Below the pieces are notes generated by a model, which was not told the DNA's origin, did not search any database, and was given only the letters and a program-made list of their open reading frames with translations. A program made the position numbers and the translations under genes. Source: an uncultured Dorea sp. (GTDB lineage: Bacteria; Bacillota; Clostridia; Lachnospirales; Lachnospiraceae). From it: DNA of 62,391 bases. Positions 1 to 8,933 of this stretch are shown one piece after another (within the stretch, counting starts at the first letter, position 1; every line of letters starts with the position of its first letter). The stretch lies in contig CAJUTH010000019.1 in assembly GCA_910589275.1 (NCBI GenBank), forward strand, positions 1 to 62,391, given 5' to 3'.

Positions 1-92
1 ATCAGGGTTTTTGGTCGCCGATGGATACGCTGCGGGATAAAGAGTATCTGGAGAAGTTGTGGCATTCAGGAGAAGCGCCGTGGAAAGCATGA
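1..92 (+). CDS. rfbF: Glucose-1-phosphate cytidylyltransferase, C-terminal end only (partial)
   Basis: Only the last 29 codons are present, read in the third frame from base 3 to the TGA at 90-92. The peptide contains GFWSPMDTLRDKEYLEKLW and ends with GEAPWKA, which is the characteristic C-terminus of RfbF-type cytidylyltransferases (CTP plus glucose-1-phosphate to CDP-glucose, the first step to 3,6-dideoxyhexoses). The rest of the gene lies left of the window, so domain content cannot be checked. A strong hairpin follows directly, so the upstream operon ends here. Confidence 0.65.
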   Translation, partial: QGFWSPMDTLRDKEYLEKLWHSGEAPWKA

Positions 93-98
93 GGAAAA

Positions 99-140
99 TA
101 AAAATGAGGAGAAGGGATATGTGCCTTCTCCTCATTTTTA
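99..140. terminator. Bidirectional intrinsic terminator
   Basis: A perfect 17-bp stem (99-115 with 124-140) encloses an 8-base loop. A-rich and T-rich flanks give a T-run on both strands, so it can end the rfbF-type gene on the plus strand and the chemoreceptor gene (170-2086) on the minus strand. Confidence 0.9.
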
Positions 141-169
141 TTATAAGCTTTAAAATGTGTGGTGTATTT

Positions 170-2086
170 TTAGTATTTATCCATGTTATTCCGGAATGGA
201 ACCGTTCCAGAGGATGACGCTGCAGGTGTATGGGCCTTAGGCACTTTTTCCGGCACCGGCGTATATTCCGCTGCTGGTTCCGGCGCTGGCTGTGATACCG
301 GGGCATAGGAGAGATCCAATTCTCCGACCATGCCGGAATCTGCAGAGGTATAGTCTGACTGGAAATTACTTGCTGCAGGTTCTGGTTCCGGCGCTATATA
401 CATGGGTGTAGACATTCCCTTAAGGTGGAAACGGTTTACTAAGGTCCGAAGCAGGTTCGCCTGGCTGGACAATTCTTCGCTGGCTGCAGCGCTTTGCTCT
501 GCCGTTGCAGAGTTGGTCTGAATAACGGAAGAAATCTGGTCAATGCCGATGGTAATCTGCTGAATGCCTTCTGCCTGCATGTCGGAGGCTTCGGTAATCA
601 TTTCCATATTAGAAGCAATATGGCCGGCGTTTGCTACAACTTTCTGTAGGGACTTCTGAGTCTCGGCTGCGATGTCATTGCCTTCCGTTACTGCTGTAAG
701 GGAGTTGCTGATTAATGCGGTAGTTTCCTTTGCAGCTTCTGCGCTCTTGGAAGCGAGGCTTCTTACTTCGTCGGCAACGACAGCAAAGCCTTTACCCGCC
801 TCGCCCGCACGTGCGGCTTCAACAGCGGCGTTCAGCGCTAGGATATTGGTCTGGAAAGCGATGTCTTCAATGGTCTTGATGATTTTTTCAATCTCGCTGG
901 AGCAATTGTTAATCTTAGTCATGGCATCCATCATGGACTCCATCATCCGATTACTGTTGTTCACTTCGGCGCCGGTCTCGGAAATCAAGGTGTTGACATC
1001 TCGGGAATTCTTGGCCGTCTGGTTAATCTTGTTGGACAGATCGCTTAGAGTGGCAGCCAGCTCTTCTACGGAACTTGCCTGCTCGGTGGTGCCTTGGCTG
1101 AGCGCCTGGGCGCCGCTGGATACTTGTTCGGAACCGTCTGCAACCTGTTCAGAAGAAATCTCAATCTGTCCCAGTGTATCGTTTAGGGAATCAATAATCT
1201 TATTACCGGAGTGCTTGATGGATTCAAACTCTCCGAGATAATCCATATCCATAGCAACAGTTAAATCTCCACTGGCAAGCGAATCCAGCCTGCTGCAGAT
1301 ATGGCTGATATATTCGGATAAAGTTTTTAGTACAAAGCGAAGATTCTCCGCCAATATACCTAATTCATCGTTGGACTGATATGTAACCTCTGTATGCATG
1401 TCGCCTTTTGCCATCGCCTTTACAGCTTCTTCAATCTCAGCGATCGGGTAAGTGAGGTTCTTTATGATCTTAATAGCGATGAACAAGGTTAAGATAATAC
1501 TGACGGCGGCTAATGCAAACAATATACTTGTGCATACTTGCTTTGTCTTTGCGCCGGAAGCGTAATAGTCGTTGGCATTCGTCTGCGCGGCGTCTATTAC
1601 TTCGTCGATGGCAGTCTGCAGCCTGGTGGTGGCGGCAGAGTAATCACCGTTTAAGATCGTATATGCATTTTCCAGATCATGCGCTGTAATATACTCTATT
1701 GTCTGCTCCCTCATGCTGCGTGTCTGCTCGGATGCGGAGAGAACTTCCTGAAGCAGAGCGGGGTCGCCCTCATAGGATTCTTCCAAGGCGTCTAATGCGC
1801 TCATAAGCTTGGCGGAAGTTGGTTCGATGCCGCTTAAGATGGGCTGAACTTCTGAATCTTCAGTAACTAAGCTGGCACGGTAAACATCTGCTTGAATGGT
1901 TTTGGTAGCTGATTGTGCCTCCAGCGCGGATTCGACCATGGGGTAAGGAACTTGGTAGAACTTCTCCAAGCCTCCGAAAACGCTCCGCAGCCCAATAATG
2001 GATGCTATAACAGCAATGATATAGAATAGTAGTATAATGCAGTATGAGAAAAAAAGTTTACTCCTCACTTTTAGGTTTTTTAACAC
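170..2086 (-). CDS. Methyl-accepting chemotaxis protein (4HB-type sensor, HAMP)
   Basis: This 638-residue transmembrane chemoreceptor passes ligand state to the CheA/CheW kinase. The order is a first membrane helix (about residues 10-33), an extracellular alpha-helical region of 4HB type (about 40-180), a second membrane helix (about 185-207), HAMP (about 208-262) and the MCP signalling domain, recognised by the hairpin-tip motif IAFQTNILALNAAVEAARAG. A proline/glutamate-rich tail of about 70 residues follows, ending MDKY with no CheR-docking pentapeptide. The start is GTG at 2086, with GAGGAGGT seven bases upstream; a nearby ATG at 2093 is out of frame and too close to that site. It stands alone and diverges from the transglycosylase gene. 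The ligand cannot be inferred. Confidence 0.92.
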   Translation of the reverse strand: MLKNLKVRSKLFFSYCIILLFYIIAVIASIIGLRSVFGGLEKFYQVPYPMVESALEAQSATKTIQADVYRASLVTEDSEVQPILSGIEPTSAKLMSALDALEESYEGDPALLQEVLSASEQTRSMREQTIEYITAHDLENAYTILNGDYSAATTRLQTAIDEVIDAAQTNANDYYASGAKTKQVCTSILFALAAVSIILTLFIAIKIIKNLTYPIAEIEEAVKAMAKGDMHTEVTYQSNDELGILAENLRFVLKTLSEYISHICSRLDSLASGDLTVAMDMDYLGEFESIKHSGNKIIDSLNDTLGQIEISSEQVADGSEQVSSGAQALSQGTTEQASSVEELAATLSDLSNKINQTAKNSRDVNTLISETGAEVNNSNRMMESMMDAMTKINNCSSEIEKIIKTIEDIAFQTNILALNAAVEAARAGEAGKGFAVVADEVRSLASKSAEAAKETTALISNSLTAVTEGNDIAAETQKSLQKVVANAGHIASNMEMITEASDMQAEGIQQITIGIDQISSVIQTNSATAEQSAAASEELSSQANLLRTLVNRFHLKGMSTPMYIAPEPEPAASNFQSDYTSADSGMVGELDLSYAPVSQPAPEPAAEYTPVPEKVPKAHTPAASSSGTVPFRNNMDKY

Positions 2087-2477
2087 GGTACATACCTCCT
2101 CAATCCCTTATTATTTATATAGTATATAAATACGTACAGTATTAAGTATATTCTATACCTGAATGATTGGAATGTAAATATTGTTTTGTGATTTTATGTC
2201 AGATTTTATAATGTATTTCAGTTATATTTCAGTTTGAAACGTTAATATTTAGCTAGTTAGGGTTTATCATACTGGAAGAATCTTCAGTCTTTTCCATAAT
2301 TCTACACAATTTTTCATATTTTACAAAAATATAATAAAAATAACTTTATTTTTGCGTTGAAAAGTGGCATAATGATATTGGTATGCAGTTTTGTGCTAAT
2401 TAGTTATAAATTTATTGGCATAATCTGAATATCACACATTATATATAGATAAACAGGCACAAGCATAGGAGAAAGAT
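2087..2477. other. 391-bp AT-rich divergent intergenic region
   Basis: This region separates the minus-strand chemoreceptor from the plus-strand transglycosylase and must hold promoters for both. It is very AT-rich, with a palindromic TATATAGTATATA-like patch near 2115-2128. I could not single out one convincing -35/-10 pair or a sigma-28 box, and saw no RNA gene or repeat. Confidence 0.4.
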
Positions 2478-3245
2478 ATGGTGAATAATAATATTGCGTA
2501 TACGAATTTATATAGCTATATGAATGGTCTTTTATACCAGATACAGTCTGCGGCGGGAAACGATGACCAGACGGTTTTGGGCGCTAAGCCAATAGAGAAC
2601 CGGAAGACGGGCAGCAGTTTTGCAGAGACATTTAAGAATACTTCCCAAAGGCTTGGCGTGCCGGAAGGGATGGATTCTATTTTTGAGGAAGCGGCGCAGA
2701 CATACGGGGTACCGCTGACGCTTTTGAAAGCCGTTGCCAAGGCTGAATCGAATTATAATGCGAACGCGGTATCGGCGGCGGGAGCTCAGGGCGTGATGCA
2801 GCTTATGCCGGCTACGGCAAAGTCCCTTGGCGTGGACAATCCTTTTGATGCTAGGAGCAATATCATGGGAGGGGCCAAATACATATCCCAGAAGCTGAAC
2901 CAATATGACGGAGATGTAGAACTTGCGCTGGCTGCATATAACGCGGGAAGCGGGAATGTTGCCAAGTATGGCGGGGTGCCGCCTTTTACGGAGACAAGGA
3001 ATTATATTAAGAGGATCAAGGAATATATGGGCGGCGACTTAGCGGCGGAACAAATGGAACTAGACCAGACATATGCAAGGCAAAAGGAAGCGGGAGACAG
3101 GCTGGATGCTTCCGATGCTATGGAGGTTACAGAGCTTGCGGCGCAGTATCTGCTGGGCAGGATGCAGCTCCAGATGCAGGACCAGATGAACAGCCTATCT
3201 GCATCTCTTGCAGGAGAGGAAGAAGAGGAAGGCACCTTGCTATAA
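2478..3245 (+). CDS. SLT-domain lytic transglycosylase without signal peptide, flagellum-associated
   Basis: A 255-residue protein with a transglycosylase SLT domain at about residues 65-185. The catalytic glutamate is E90 in AKAESNYN, followed by the family motifs GAQGVMQLMP and AYNAGSGNV. Such enzymes cleave the MurNAc-GlcNAc bond and open peptidoglycan for the growing rod. The N-terminus (MVNNNIAYTNLYSYMNGLL) has no charged start, hydrophobic core or cleavage site, so Sec export is unlikely. With the rod gene flgB next downstream, export through the flagellar type III apparatus, as for FlgJ/SltF-like proteins, is a reasonable inference. The C-terminal 60 residues are glutamine/methionine-rich and helical, ending in an acidic tail. 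The start is an ATG with GGAGAAAG upstream. Confidence 0.85.
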   Translation: MVNNNIAYTNLYSYMNGLLYQIQSAAGNDDQTVLGAKPIENRKTGSSFAETFKNTSQRLGVPEGMDSIFEEAAQTYGVPLTLLKAVAKAESNYNANAVSAAGAQGVMQLMPATAKSLGVDNPFDARSNIMGGAKYISQKLNQYDGDVELALAAYNAGSGNVAKYGGVPPFTETRNYIKRIKEYMGGDLAAEQMELDQTYARQKEAGDRLDASDAMEVTELAAQYLLGRMQLQMQDQMNSLSASLAGEEEEEGTLL

Positions 3246-3365
3246 ATTGTATGATTAGATATATAGAAAACGAATAATAAGTTATAGAAAATACTGTAAA
3301 TAACATAAAAAACTTGAATTTGCAATTGATTCATTGTAATATAAGAGATGATGCATATTTATAGG

Positions 3366-3395
3366 CATTTGTAAAGGTTGGTTACACATTATAAT
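3366..3395 (+). promoter_or_regulatory. Putative sigma-A promoter of the flgB operon
   Basis: TTGTAA lies 15 bp before TATAAT, and a second overlapping TAATAT gives a spacing nearer 17. It lies about 30 bp upstream of the flgB ATG at 3423 and is the only good promoter-like site in the gap after the transglycosylase gene, so it probably starts the long fla/che transcript. No sigma-28 box was seen here. Confidence 0.5.
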
Positions 3396-3422
3396 ATAAT
3401 TATAGAAGGAAGTGACATTACG

Positions 3423-3818
3423 ATGTTAGGAAATTCAGCTTCAATATTTGGAAATACGATAGCTCTGGCGCAGAAGGCGATGGATATGTTGTGGGTGAAG
3501 CAGGAAGCGATTTCGAACAACCTATCCAATGTGGATACGCCTGGATATAAAAGAAAGCAAGTTAGTTTTGAGGAGGCGTTCAGAAAGAGGCTTCAAGCGG
3601 CTGGCGGGTCTGACGGCAGTACAAGTATGCGGGACGCCATTTCCGGGGCGAATTATACGGTAACAAGCCGGGATGATTCTGCTAGGGTGGATGAAAACAA
3701 TGTGAATGCAGACGTTGAGAACACAGAGATGACGCGGACATGGCTTCATTATTATTATCTTACATATAGTGCGAATGCGGATATTAAGAGACTTCAGACG
3801 GCGATTAAAGGACAGTAA
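3423..3818 (+). CDS. flgB: Flagellar basal-body rod protein FlgB
   Basis: A 131-residue proximal rod subunit. The N-terminal rod signature is clear (ISNNLSNVDTPGYKRK at about residues 29-44), and the C-terminus carries the conserved ENVNADVENTEM-type helix (here DENNVNADVENTEM). The open frame reaches further upstream, but the start is placed at ATG 3423 because GAAGGAAGTG sits ahead of it and the protein then has the usual FlgB length. It is the first gene of the main flagellar cluster. FliE follows directly, where most Firmicutes have flgC. Confidence 0.93.
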   Translation: MLGNSASIFGNTIALAQKAMDMLWVKQEAISNNLSNVDTPGYKRKQVSFEEAFRKRLQAAGGSDGSTSMRDAISGANYTVTSRDDSARVDENNVNADVENTEMTRTWLHYYYLTYSANADIKRLQTAIKGQ

Positions 3819-3855
3819 TCTTTACTGAATTCACAGAAAGGACGGAAGTGTAATT

Positions 3856-4170
3856 ATGGCGGAGATGTTTATTACCCCTATTCAGTTGATGGATCCTGTC
3901 GGACAGACTGTCAGGAAGTCGGAAGCGGAGACGGCGGCGCGAGACGTTATCTCGTCTTTTAAGGGGATTTTTGAAAATGCAATTAATGATGTAAGGACAA
4001 CGGATGATACTTTGGCTAAGGCGCAGTATTTGCTGGCGACAGGGCAGACGGAGGATCCGCATTCGGTTACGATAGCGGCATCGGAAGCACAACTTGCTGT
4101 GGATATGTTAGTTGCGCTCAGATCCAAAGCTTTGGAAGCTTATAATGAGATTATGCGTATCAGTTCGTAG
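3856..4170 (+). CDS. fliE: Flagellar hook-basal body complex protein FliE
   Basis: A 104-residue FliE, the adaptor between the MS ring (FliF) and the rod. The C-terminal half holds the family hallmark: paired alanine-rich helices with the segment SVTIAASEAQLAVDMLVALR and a terminal Y-N-E-I-M-R-I, matching FliE proteins of about 100 residues. The start ATG has GGACGGAAGTG upstream. It follows flgB by 37 bp and precedes fliF by about 90 bp, the expected flgB-(flgC)-fliE-fliF order apart from the missing flgC. Confidence 0.93.
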   Translation: MAEMFITPIQLMDPVGQTVRKSEAETAARDVISSFKGIFENAINDVRTTDDTLAKAQYLLATGQTEDPHSVTIAASEAQLAVDMLVALRSKALEAYNEIMRISS

Positions 4171-4263
4171 ATGTAGGAAGTTTACGAACTGAGTTTTTTC
4201 ACGTTTGCGGATAAATTACAGTGGGACATAAAGAATCTATAAAAGTTAAGTGGGTTTTGGATC

Positions 4264-5865
4264 ATGAACATGAAAGAGAGATTTGGGCAATTAAAAGAAT
4301 TGGCCGGAAAACTGAGCGATAAGACTAAAAAAATAATAATTGCCGGGGTGGCTGCCTTAATTGTCGCAGCCATAGTGATAGCGCTTATTTTGAATAACCA
4401 GCCGTATGAGACCTTGTTTACCGGACTGGGGCAGGATGAGGCGCAGCAGATTACGAAAAAGCTGGAAGAGGATGGCATAGAGTTTAAATATAACGGAGAT
4501 ACCGAGATCATGGTTAAGAAGGATGTTCTTGACCAGACGAAGGCGGCCCTCGTACAGGAAGGGTACCCCAAGAGTGGTTTTACATATGACACATTTAAGG
4601 ATAATGCGGGGATGCTGACCACGGATGCGGAAAAAAGTACCTACAAGCTGTATCAACTTCAGGACCGTATTGGCGCGACGATTGGGCTTTTTGAAGGGGT
4701 GAAGAGTGCGAAGGTTACGATTGCCCTTGGTGAAGAAAGCAAGTATGCGCTGAATGATAACGAGCAGAACCCGACGGCCACGGCGGTAGTGACCATGAAG
4801 GACGGCGGTTCTCCTACGGCGGATCAGGCGGCCGGAATCCAAAGGCTGGTTGCAAAGAGCGTTCCGGGAATGGAACTTGCGGATGTGGCGGTTTTTGACG
4901 GAAACGGCAATGATGTGTCCGTAGAGGCGGAGAATGGTTCGGGTTCATCGGCTACCAGTTCGGATGCGGAGGAAATTGCGCAGGTTGTTGAGAACCAGAT
5001 TGCAAATAATGTCATGAAGGTATTGGGGCCGATTTACGGGCAGAACAATGTGCGGGTATCGGCAAGAGCCCAGATTAACTTGGAAAATCTGGTGCGTGAG
5101 ACGATTACATATAATACCCCGGAGAAGATTGACAGGGATGATAAGAGAGGGATCATCGACCACGAGGAAGGCTATACGGAAGGTGCCGGGGACGGCACCG
5201 GAGCCGGGGGCGTTGCGGGCGCTGAGACTAACGCGGATGCGGATGAATATAATACGAACAGTACGGTCGGAGACGGTTCCTCATACAGCCAGAGCTACTC
5301 TAGGGATTACTTGGTGAACCAGATTAAGGAACAGGGACAGGTTACGCCGGGAGCGTTGGATGACCTTACGGTTTCAGTCGCAATTAACGGGGATAATTTT
5401 GGAAGCTTGAGGGAGAACCAGCTTCTTGCATTGATCGGAAATGCGGCGGGTATCGCCGCGGCGGATCAGAATGAGAAGATTGCAGTTGCGTGCGCGCCGT
5501 TTAGCGAAGCGATTGATGACGGAACGGAGGAAGAGAAGACAGGTTTTGCTAAGCTGATTGAGAGTGTGCCGATTTGGGTATTTATTGTAGGCGCAGTGCT
5601 TTTGGCGGTATTAATCGGTTTGGTTGTACTTTTGCTTATCAAGAAGCGTAAGAAGGATGAGGAAGAGGAAGAACTGGAGCAGTTAGAGGATGTGACGGCG
5701 GGAGAAGAACCGGTATTTGATCTTAATCAGGAGCTTCAGGAGATTAAGAACGATAGAGGTATGGAGCTGAAGAGGAGTATCCGCGAGTTTGCAGAGCAGA
5801 ATTCGGAGATATCCGCACAGTTACTCAAGAACTGGCTGAATGGAGGCGGTGGAGATGGAGAATAG
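4264..5865 (+). CDS. fliF: Flagellar MS-ring protein FliF
   Basis: A 533-residue FliF that forms the membrane MS ring. It has a first membrane helix at about residues 22-42, the YscJ/FliF ring-building motif region (QPYETLFTGL, then SGFTYDTF, then YQLQDRIGATI), an acidic glycine-rich extracellular loop, a second membrane helix at about 437-458 and a cytoplasmic C-terminal segment that binds FliG. The last bases overlap the first codons of fliG (start at 5855), which suggests translational coupling. The ribosome binding site before ATG 4264 is weak, and ATG 4270 is an alternative start two codons in. Confidence 0.96.
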   Translation: MNMKERFGQLKELAGKLSDKTKKIIIAGVAALIVAAIVIALILNNQPYETLFTGLGQDEAQQITKKLEEDGIEFKYNGDTEIMVKKDVLDQTKAALVQEGYPKSGFTYDTFKDNAGMLTTDAEKSTYKLYQLQDRIGATIGLFEGVKSAKVTIALGEESKYALNDNEQNPTATAVVTMKDGGSPTADQAAGIQRLVAKSVPGMELADVAVFDGNGNDVSVEAENGSGSSATSSDAEEIAQVVENQIANNVMKVLGPIYGQNNVRVSARAQINLENLVRETITYNTPEKIDRDDKRGIIDHEEGYTEGAGDGTGAGGVAGAETNADADEYNTNSTVGDGSSYSQSYSRDYLVNQIKEQGQVTPGALDDLTVSVAINGDNFGSLRENQLLALIGNAAGIAAADQNEKIAVACAPFSEAIDDGTEEEKTGFAKLIESVPIWVFIVGAVLLAVLIGLVVLLLIKKRKKDEEEEELEQLEDVTAGEEPVFDLNQELQEIKNDRGMELKRSIREFAEQNSEISAQLLKNWLNGGGGDGE

Positions 5866-6868
5866 TACGAAGCTGACGCAGGAAGAAAAAGCCGCTGCAG
5901 TCATTATTTCCCTTGGCGCCGATAAAGCATCAAAGATTTACAAACATTTAAGCGAGAGCGACATTGAGAAGCTGACGATTGAGGTGGCGAAGCTGGGACA
6001 TATTACGCCAGAGCAGATGGAAGAGGTCTTGGATGAATTTTACAAGGTCTGCCTGACGCAGAAGGTTGTGACGGACGGCGGTATGGAATATGCTAGGGCT
6101 GTATTGGAGAAGGCATTTGGCGAGAGCACGGCCCAGTCTCTGCTTGACAAGTTGTCAAAATCCTTGAAAGTGCGTCCCTTTGAGTTTGTTAGAAAGAGTA
6201 ATGTAAAGAATTTGGTGTCATTCCTTCAATATGAGAGACCGCAGACTATTGCGCTGGTGCTCTCTTATGCGGATTCGGACCAGGCGTCCTCTGTTATCAG
6301 CGAGCTGCCGAAGGAAAAGCGTATTAAAGTTGTAGAGGCGATTGCCAAGATGGAAAGCGCGTCGCCGGATGCAATTAAGATTGTAGAGGCGTCGTTAAAG
6401 AAGAGATTCGAGAGTATCCTTACAACTCAGGATTACACGAAGATCGGCGGCATTGATTACATAGCAGACGTTATGAACCATATGGATAGAGCGAACGAGA
6501 AATATATCTTTGATGAGCTTGGCAAAGAGAATGAAGAGCTGGCTGAGACGATCCGGAAGAAGATGTTCGTATTCGAAGATATTGTATCTATGGACAACAG
6601 GTCTATTCAGCGGTTTATCCGAGAGTGTGACGTTAAGGATATTGTATACGCGCTTAAAGGCTCTGACGACAACATCAAAGACCTTGTATTTGCGAACGTA
6701 TCTACGCGTATGGCTGAGAGCATACGGTCCGACCTTGAAGTTACAGTTAATGTCCGCCTGAGAGATGTCGAGGAAGCTCAGCAGAGGATTGTCGGCGTAA
6801 TTAGAAGACTTGAGGAAGCCGGCGAACTGATTATAGTTAAGAGCGGAAAGGATGAGATTATTGCCTAG
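5855..6868 (+). CDS. fliG: Flagellar motor switch protein FliG
   Basis: A 337-residue rotor protein linking the MS ring to FliM and transmitting stator torque. The order is the N-terminal FliF-binding domain (about 5-100), the middle armadillo domain with ERPQTIA (the family EHPQ motif with His changed to Arg) and the C-terminal torque domain (MFVFEDIVSMDNRSIQRF onward) with its charged helix. The start is placed at ATG 5855 rather than 5840 because GGAGGCGGTGG precedes it and MENSTKLTQ fits the family N-terminus. It overlaps the fliF stop by 11 bp and the fliH start by 17 bp. Confidence 0.96.
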   Translation: MENSTKLTQEEKAAAVIISLGADKASKIYKHLSESDIEKLTIEVAKLGHITPEQMEEVLDEFYKVCLTQKVVTDGGMEYARAVLEKAFGESTAQSLLDKLSKSLKVRPFEFVRKSNVKNLVSFLQYERPQTIALVLSYADSDQASSVISELPKEKRIKVVEAIAKMESASPDAIKIVEASLKKRFESILTTQDYTKIGGIDYIADVMNHMDRANEKYIFDELGKENEELAETIRKKMFVFEDIVSMDNRSIQRFIRECDVKDIVYALKGSDDNIKDLVFANVSTRMAESIRSDLEVTVNVRLRDVEEAQQRIVGVIRRLEEAGELIIVKSGKDEIIA

Positions 6869-7616
6869 GATTGTTAAGGATCCGGAAAAGGGACAGGGGA
6901 TCAAGCCTTTTGATTTCTTTGCCGGGTTCAAGCTTCATGAAGATGAACCTCCGGGGGAGCCGGACGATGTACAGGAGCCGGATGAAGAAGAAGCGGAGAA
7001 GGCCATAACCGCAATGGAAGAAGAAATTTTGTCGAATGCCAGACGGCAGGCGGATAAGATTCTTGCTGATGCACGTGAACAGGCGGAGATCCTGCGTGAG
7101 AAGGGGTATCAGCAAGGAGTGGAGGAAGGGTATGAGGAGGGTACCAAACGGGCCCTTGAAGAGCACAAGGAAGTCCTTGACGCCGAACTTCATACATTAA
7201 GACAGAATATCAGGGAAGTTGTGACGGATGTGTCGCTTGAGAAAGAAAAGCTCCTAGAGCAGTATATTGACGATCTGAAACGGGTTTCACTGGCTGTGGC
7301 TGAGAAGATTATCCAGACCAGTCTCCAATCCAGCGGGGATATTATTAAGAGGATGATTATATCTGCTACTGATAAGATGCAGAGGAAGCAGTGGGCAAAG
7401 ATCTATGTCACAAAGTGTGAGACCGGCATATCTATGGAAGTAGACACAGAATTTTTGGATGCTTTATCCAAATTATCGGATAATGTTAAGCTTATCACGA
7501 TGGATAACGGAGAGCCGGGAACCTGCATTATAGAACTTCCGGATGAGATTATTGACGCTAGCGTCAGCACACAATTGGAAAATATTAAAGACATATTAAA
7601 CAACGTTAGAGTATAG
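6852..7616 (+). CDS. fliH: Flagellar assembly protein FliH
   Basis: A 254-residue FliH-type regulator of the export ATPase FliI. A central, highly charged helical region (about residues 45-125) includes the GYQQGVEEGYEEGTKRALEE stretch of spaced glycines (GxxxG-like) typical of FliH. The C-terminal half resembles the V/A-ATPase subunit-E-like domain that binds FliI. It overlaps the end of fliG and lies 15 bp upstream of fliI, as in most flagellar operons. Sequence in this family is poorly conserved, so position contributes to the call. Confidence 0.88.
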   Translation: MRLLPRIVKDPEKGQGIKPFDFFAGFKLHEDEPPGEPDDVQEPDEEEAEKAITAMEEEILSNARRQADKILADAREQAEILREKGYQQGVEEGYEEGTKRALEEHKEVLDAELHTLRQNIREVVTDVSLEKEKLLEQYIDDLKRVSLAVAEKIIQTSLQSSGDIIKRMIISATDKMQRKQWAKIYVTKCETGISMEVDTEFLDALSKLSDNVKLITMDNGEPGTCIIELPDEIIDASVSTQLENIKDILNNVRV

Positions 7617-7631
7617 CCGAGGTGAAAGGGT

Positions 7632-8933
7632 ATGTTTTCAAAGCTGCCAGAGTTAATCCAGAAGTCAGAGACGGTGAGCTACATAGGTAAAATTGAAAAT
7701 GTTGTCGGAATGGCTATGGAGTCTTCGGGAAACCGGGCCAGTATTGGTGATATTGCCATGATTTATAACGAAGAAAAACATCGGCAGATACCAGTGGAGG
7801 TGGTTGGCTTCCGGGGAGATAAGATGCAGCTTATGGCATACGAGAACATCAGCGGCGTTGCGGCGGGAAGCTTTGTAAGAAATACTAAAAGGCGTTTAAA
7901 GATACCGGTTGGAGAGTTCCTAAGAGGAAGGATTATTGACGCTACGGGAAATCCCATGGATGATTTGGGGCCGTTTCCGTCGCCTAGATATTATTATGTT
8001 GAGAATACTTATATCAATCCGCTAAAGCGGCCGCCGATCACGGATACCTTGGAATTTGGGGTTAAAGCGATTGACGGGTTGAATACAATCGGCAAGGGAC
8101 AGCGTATCGGTATTTTTGCCGGGAGCGGCGTGGGAAAGAGTACGCTGCTTGGAATGATAGCAAAGAATGTGAAAGCAGATATCAATGTGATTGCGCTGGT
8201 AGGCGAGCGAGGCCGGGAGGTTTTGGAATTTGTTGAGAAGGATTTGGGGCCCGAGGGATTGAAACGCAGCGTTTTGGTTGTGGCGACTTCGGACCAGCCG
8301 GCTATGCTCCGTATGAAGTGTCCGCTGGTTGCGACAACGATTGCGGAATATTTCAAAGACCAGGGCAAGGATGTGCTGCTTATGATGGATTCGCTTACGA
8401 GGTTTGCCATGGCCCAGCGTGAGATTGGGCTTGCAACCGGAGAGCCGCCGGTTGCAAGAGGATATACGCCTTCCATTTATGCAGAATTTCCGAAGTTGTT
8501 AGAGCGCAGCGGTAATTTTGAAAAGGGTTCTATTACCGGCGTCTATACTGTATTGGTAGAGGGCGACGATACGAACGAACCAATTGCGGATACAGTGCGC
8601 GGTATCTTGGACGGACATATTGTTTTGTCTAGGAAGCTTGCCAATGAAAATCATTTTCCGGCCATTGACGTGAATGCAAGTATTTCCCGTCTTATGACGA
8701 ATATTGTATCGGATGAACACCGTACTGCAGCGGCGTGGATGAGGGATACATTGAGCGTTTACTCGAAAAACGAGGATTTGATCTCCATAGGCGCTTATAA
8801 GTCGGGAACAAACCCTAGGCTGGATAAGGCGGTGGCTAAGATTGACCGGGTTAATGAATTTTTAATGCAGAAGATAGACGAGAGTTTTTCGATAGAAGAG
8901 TCGGTAGAAACGATGAAGAGGATAATGAAGTGA
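7632..8933 (+). CDS. fliI: Flagellum-specific export ATPase FliI
   Basis: A 433-residue F1-like ATPase of the flagellar type III export apparatus. The Walker A is AGSGVGKST (about residues 163-171), the Walker B region is VLLMMDSLTRFA, and GEPPVARGYTPSIYAE marks the T3SS ATPase family. The N-terminal beta-barrel domain and the C-terminal helical domain are complete. The start ATG has GGTGAAAGG upstream. The stop overlaps the GTG start of fliJ (GTGA), a sign of coupled translation. Confidence 0.97.
   Translation: MFSKLPELIQKSETVSYIGKIENVVGMAMESSGNRASIGDIAMIYNEEKHRQIPVEVVGFRGDKMQLMAYENISGVAAGSFVRNTKRRLKIPVGEFLRGRIIDATGNPMDDLGPFPSPRYYYVENTYINPLKRPPITDTLEFGVKAIDGLNTIGKGQRIGIFAGSGVGKSTLLGMIAKNVKADINVIALVGERGREVLEFVEKDLGPEGLKRSVLVVATSDQPAMLRMKCPLVATTIAEYFKDQGKDVLLMMDSLTRFAMAQREIGLATGEPPVARGYTPSIYAEFPKLLERSGNFEKGSITGVYTVLVEGDDTNEPIADTVRGILDGHIVLSRKLANENHFPAIDVNASISRLMTNIVSDEHRTAAAWMRDTLSVYSKNEDLISIGAYKSGTNPRLDKAVAKIDRVNEFLMQKIDESFSIEESVETMKRIMK

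Noticed and set aside
672..1241. 189-codon plus-strand open frame inside the chemoreceptor gene
   Set aside because: Antisense shadow of the conserved MCP signalling domain; no ribosome binding site and no recognisable protein.
2350..2385. Possible sigma-54 promoter (TGGCAT...TTGG) before the transglycosylase
   Set aside because: The spacing between the GG and the GC-like element is wrong by about two bases and the second GC is absent.
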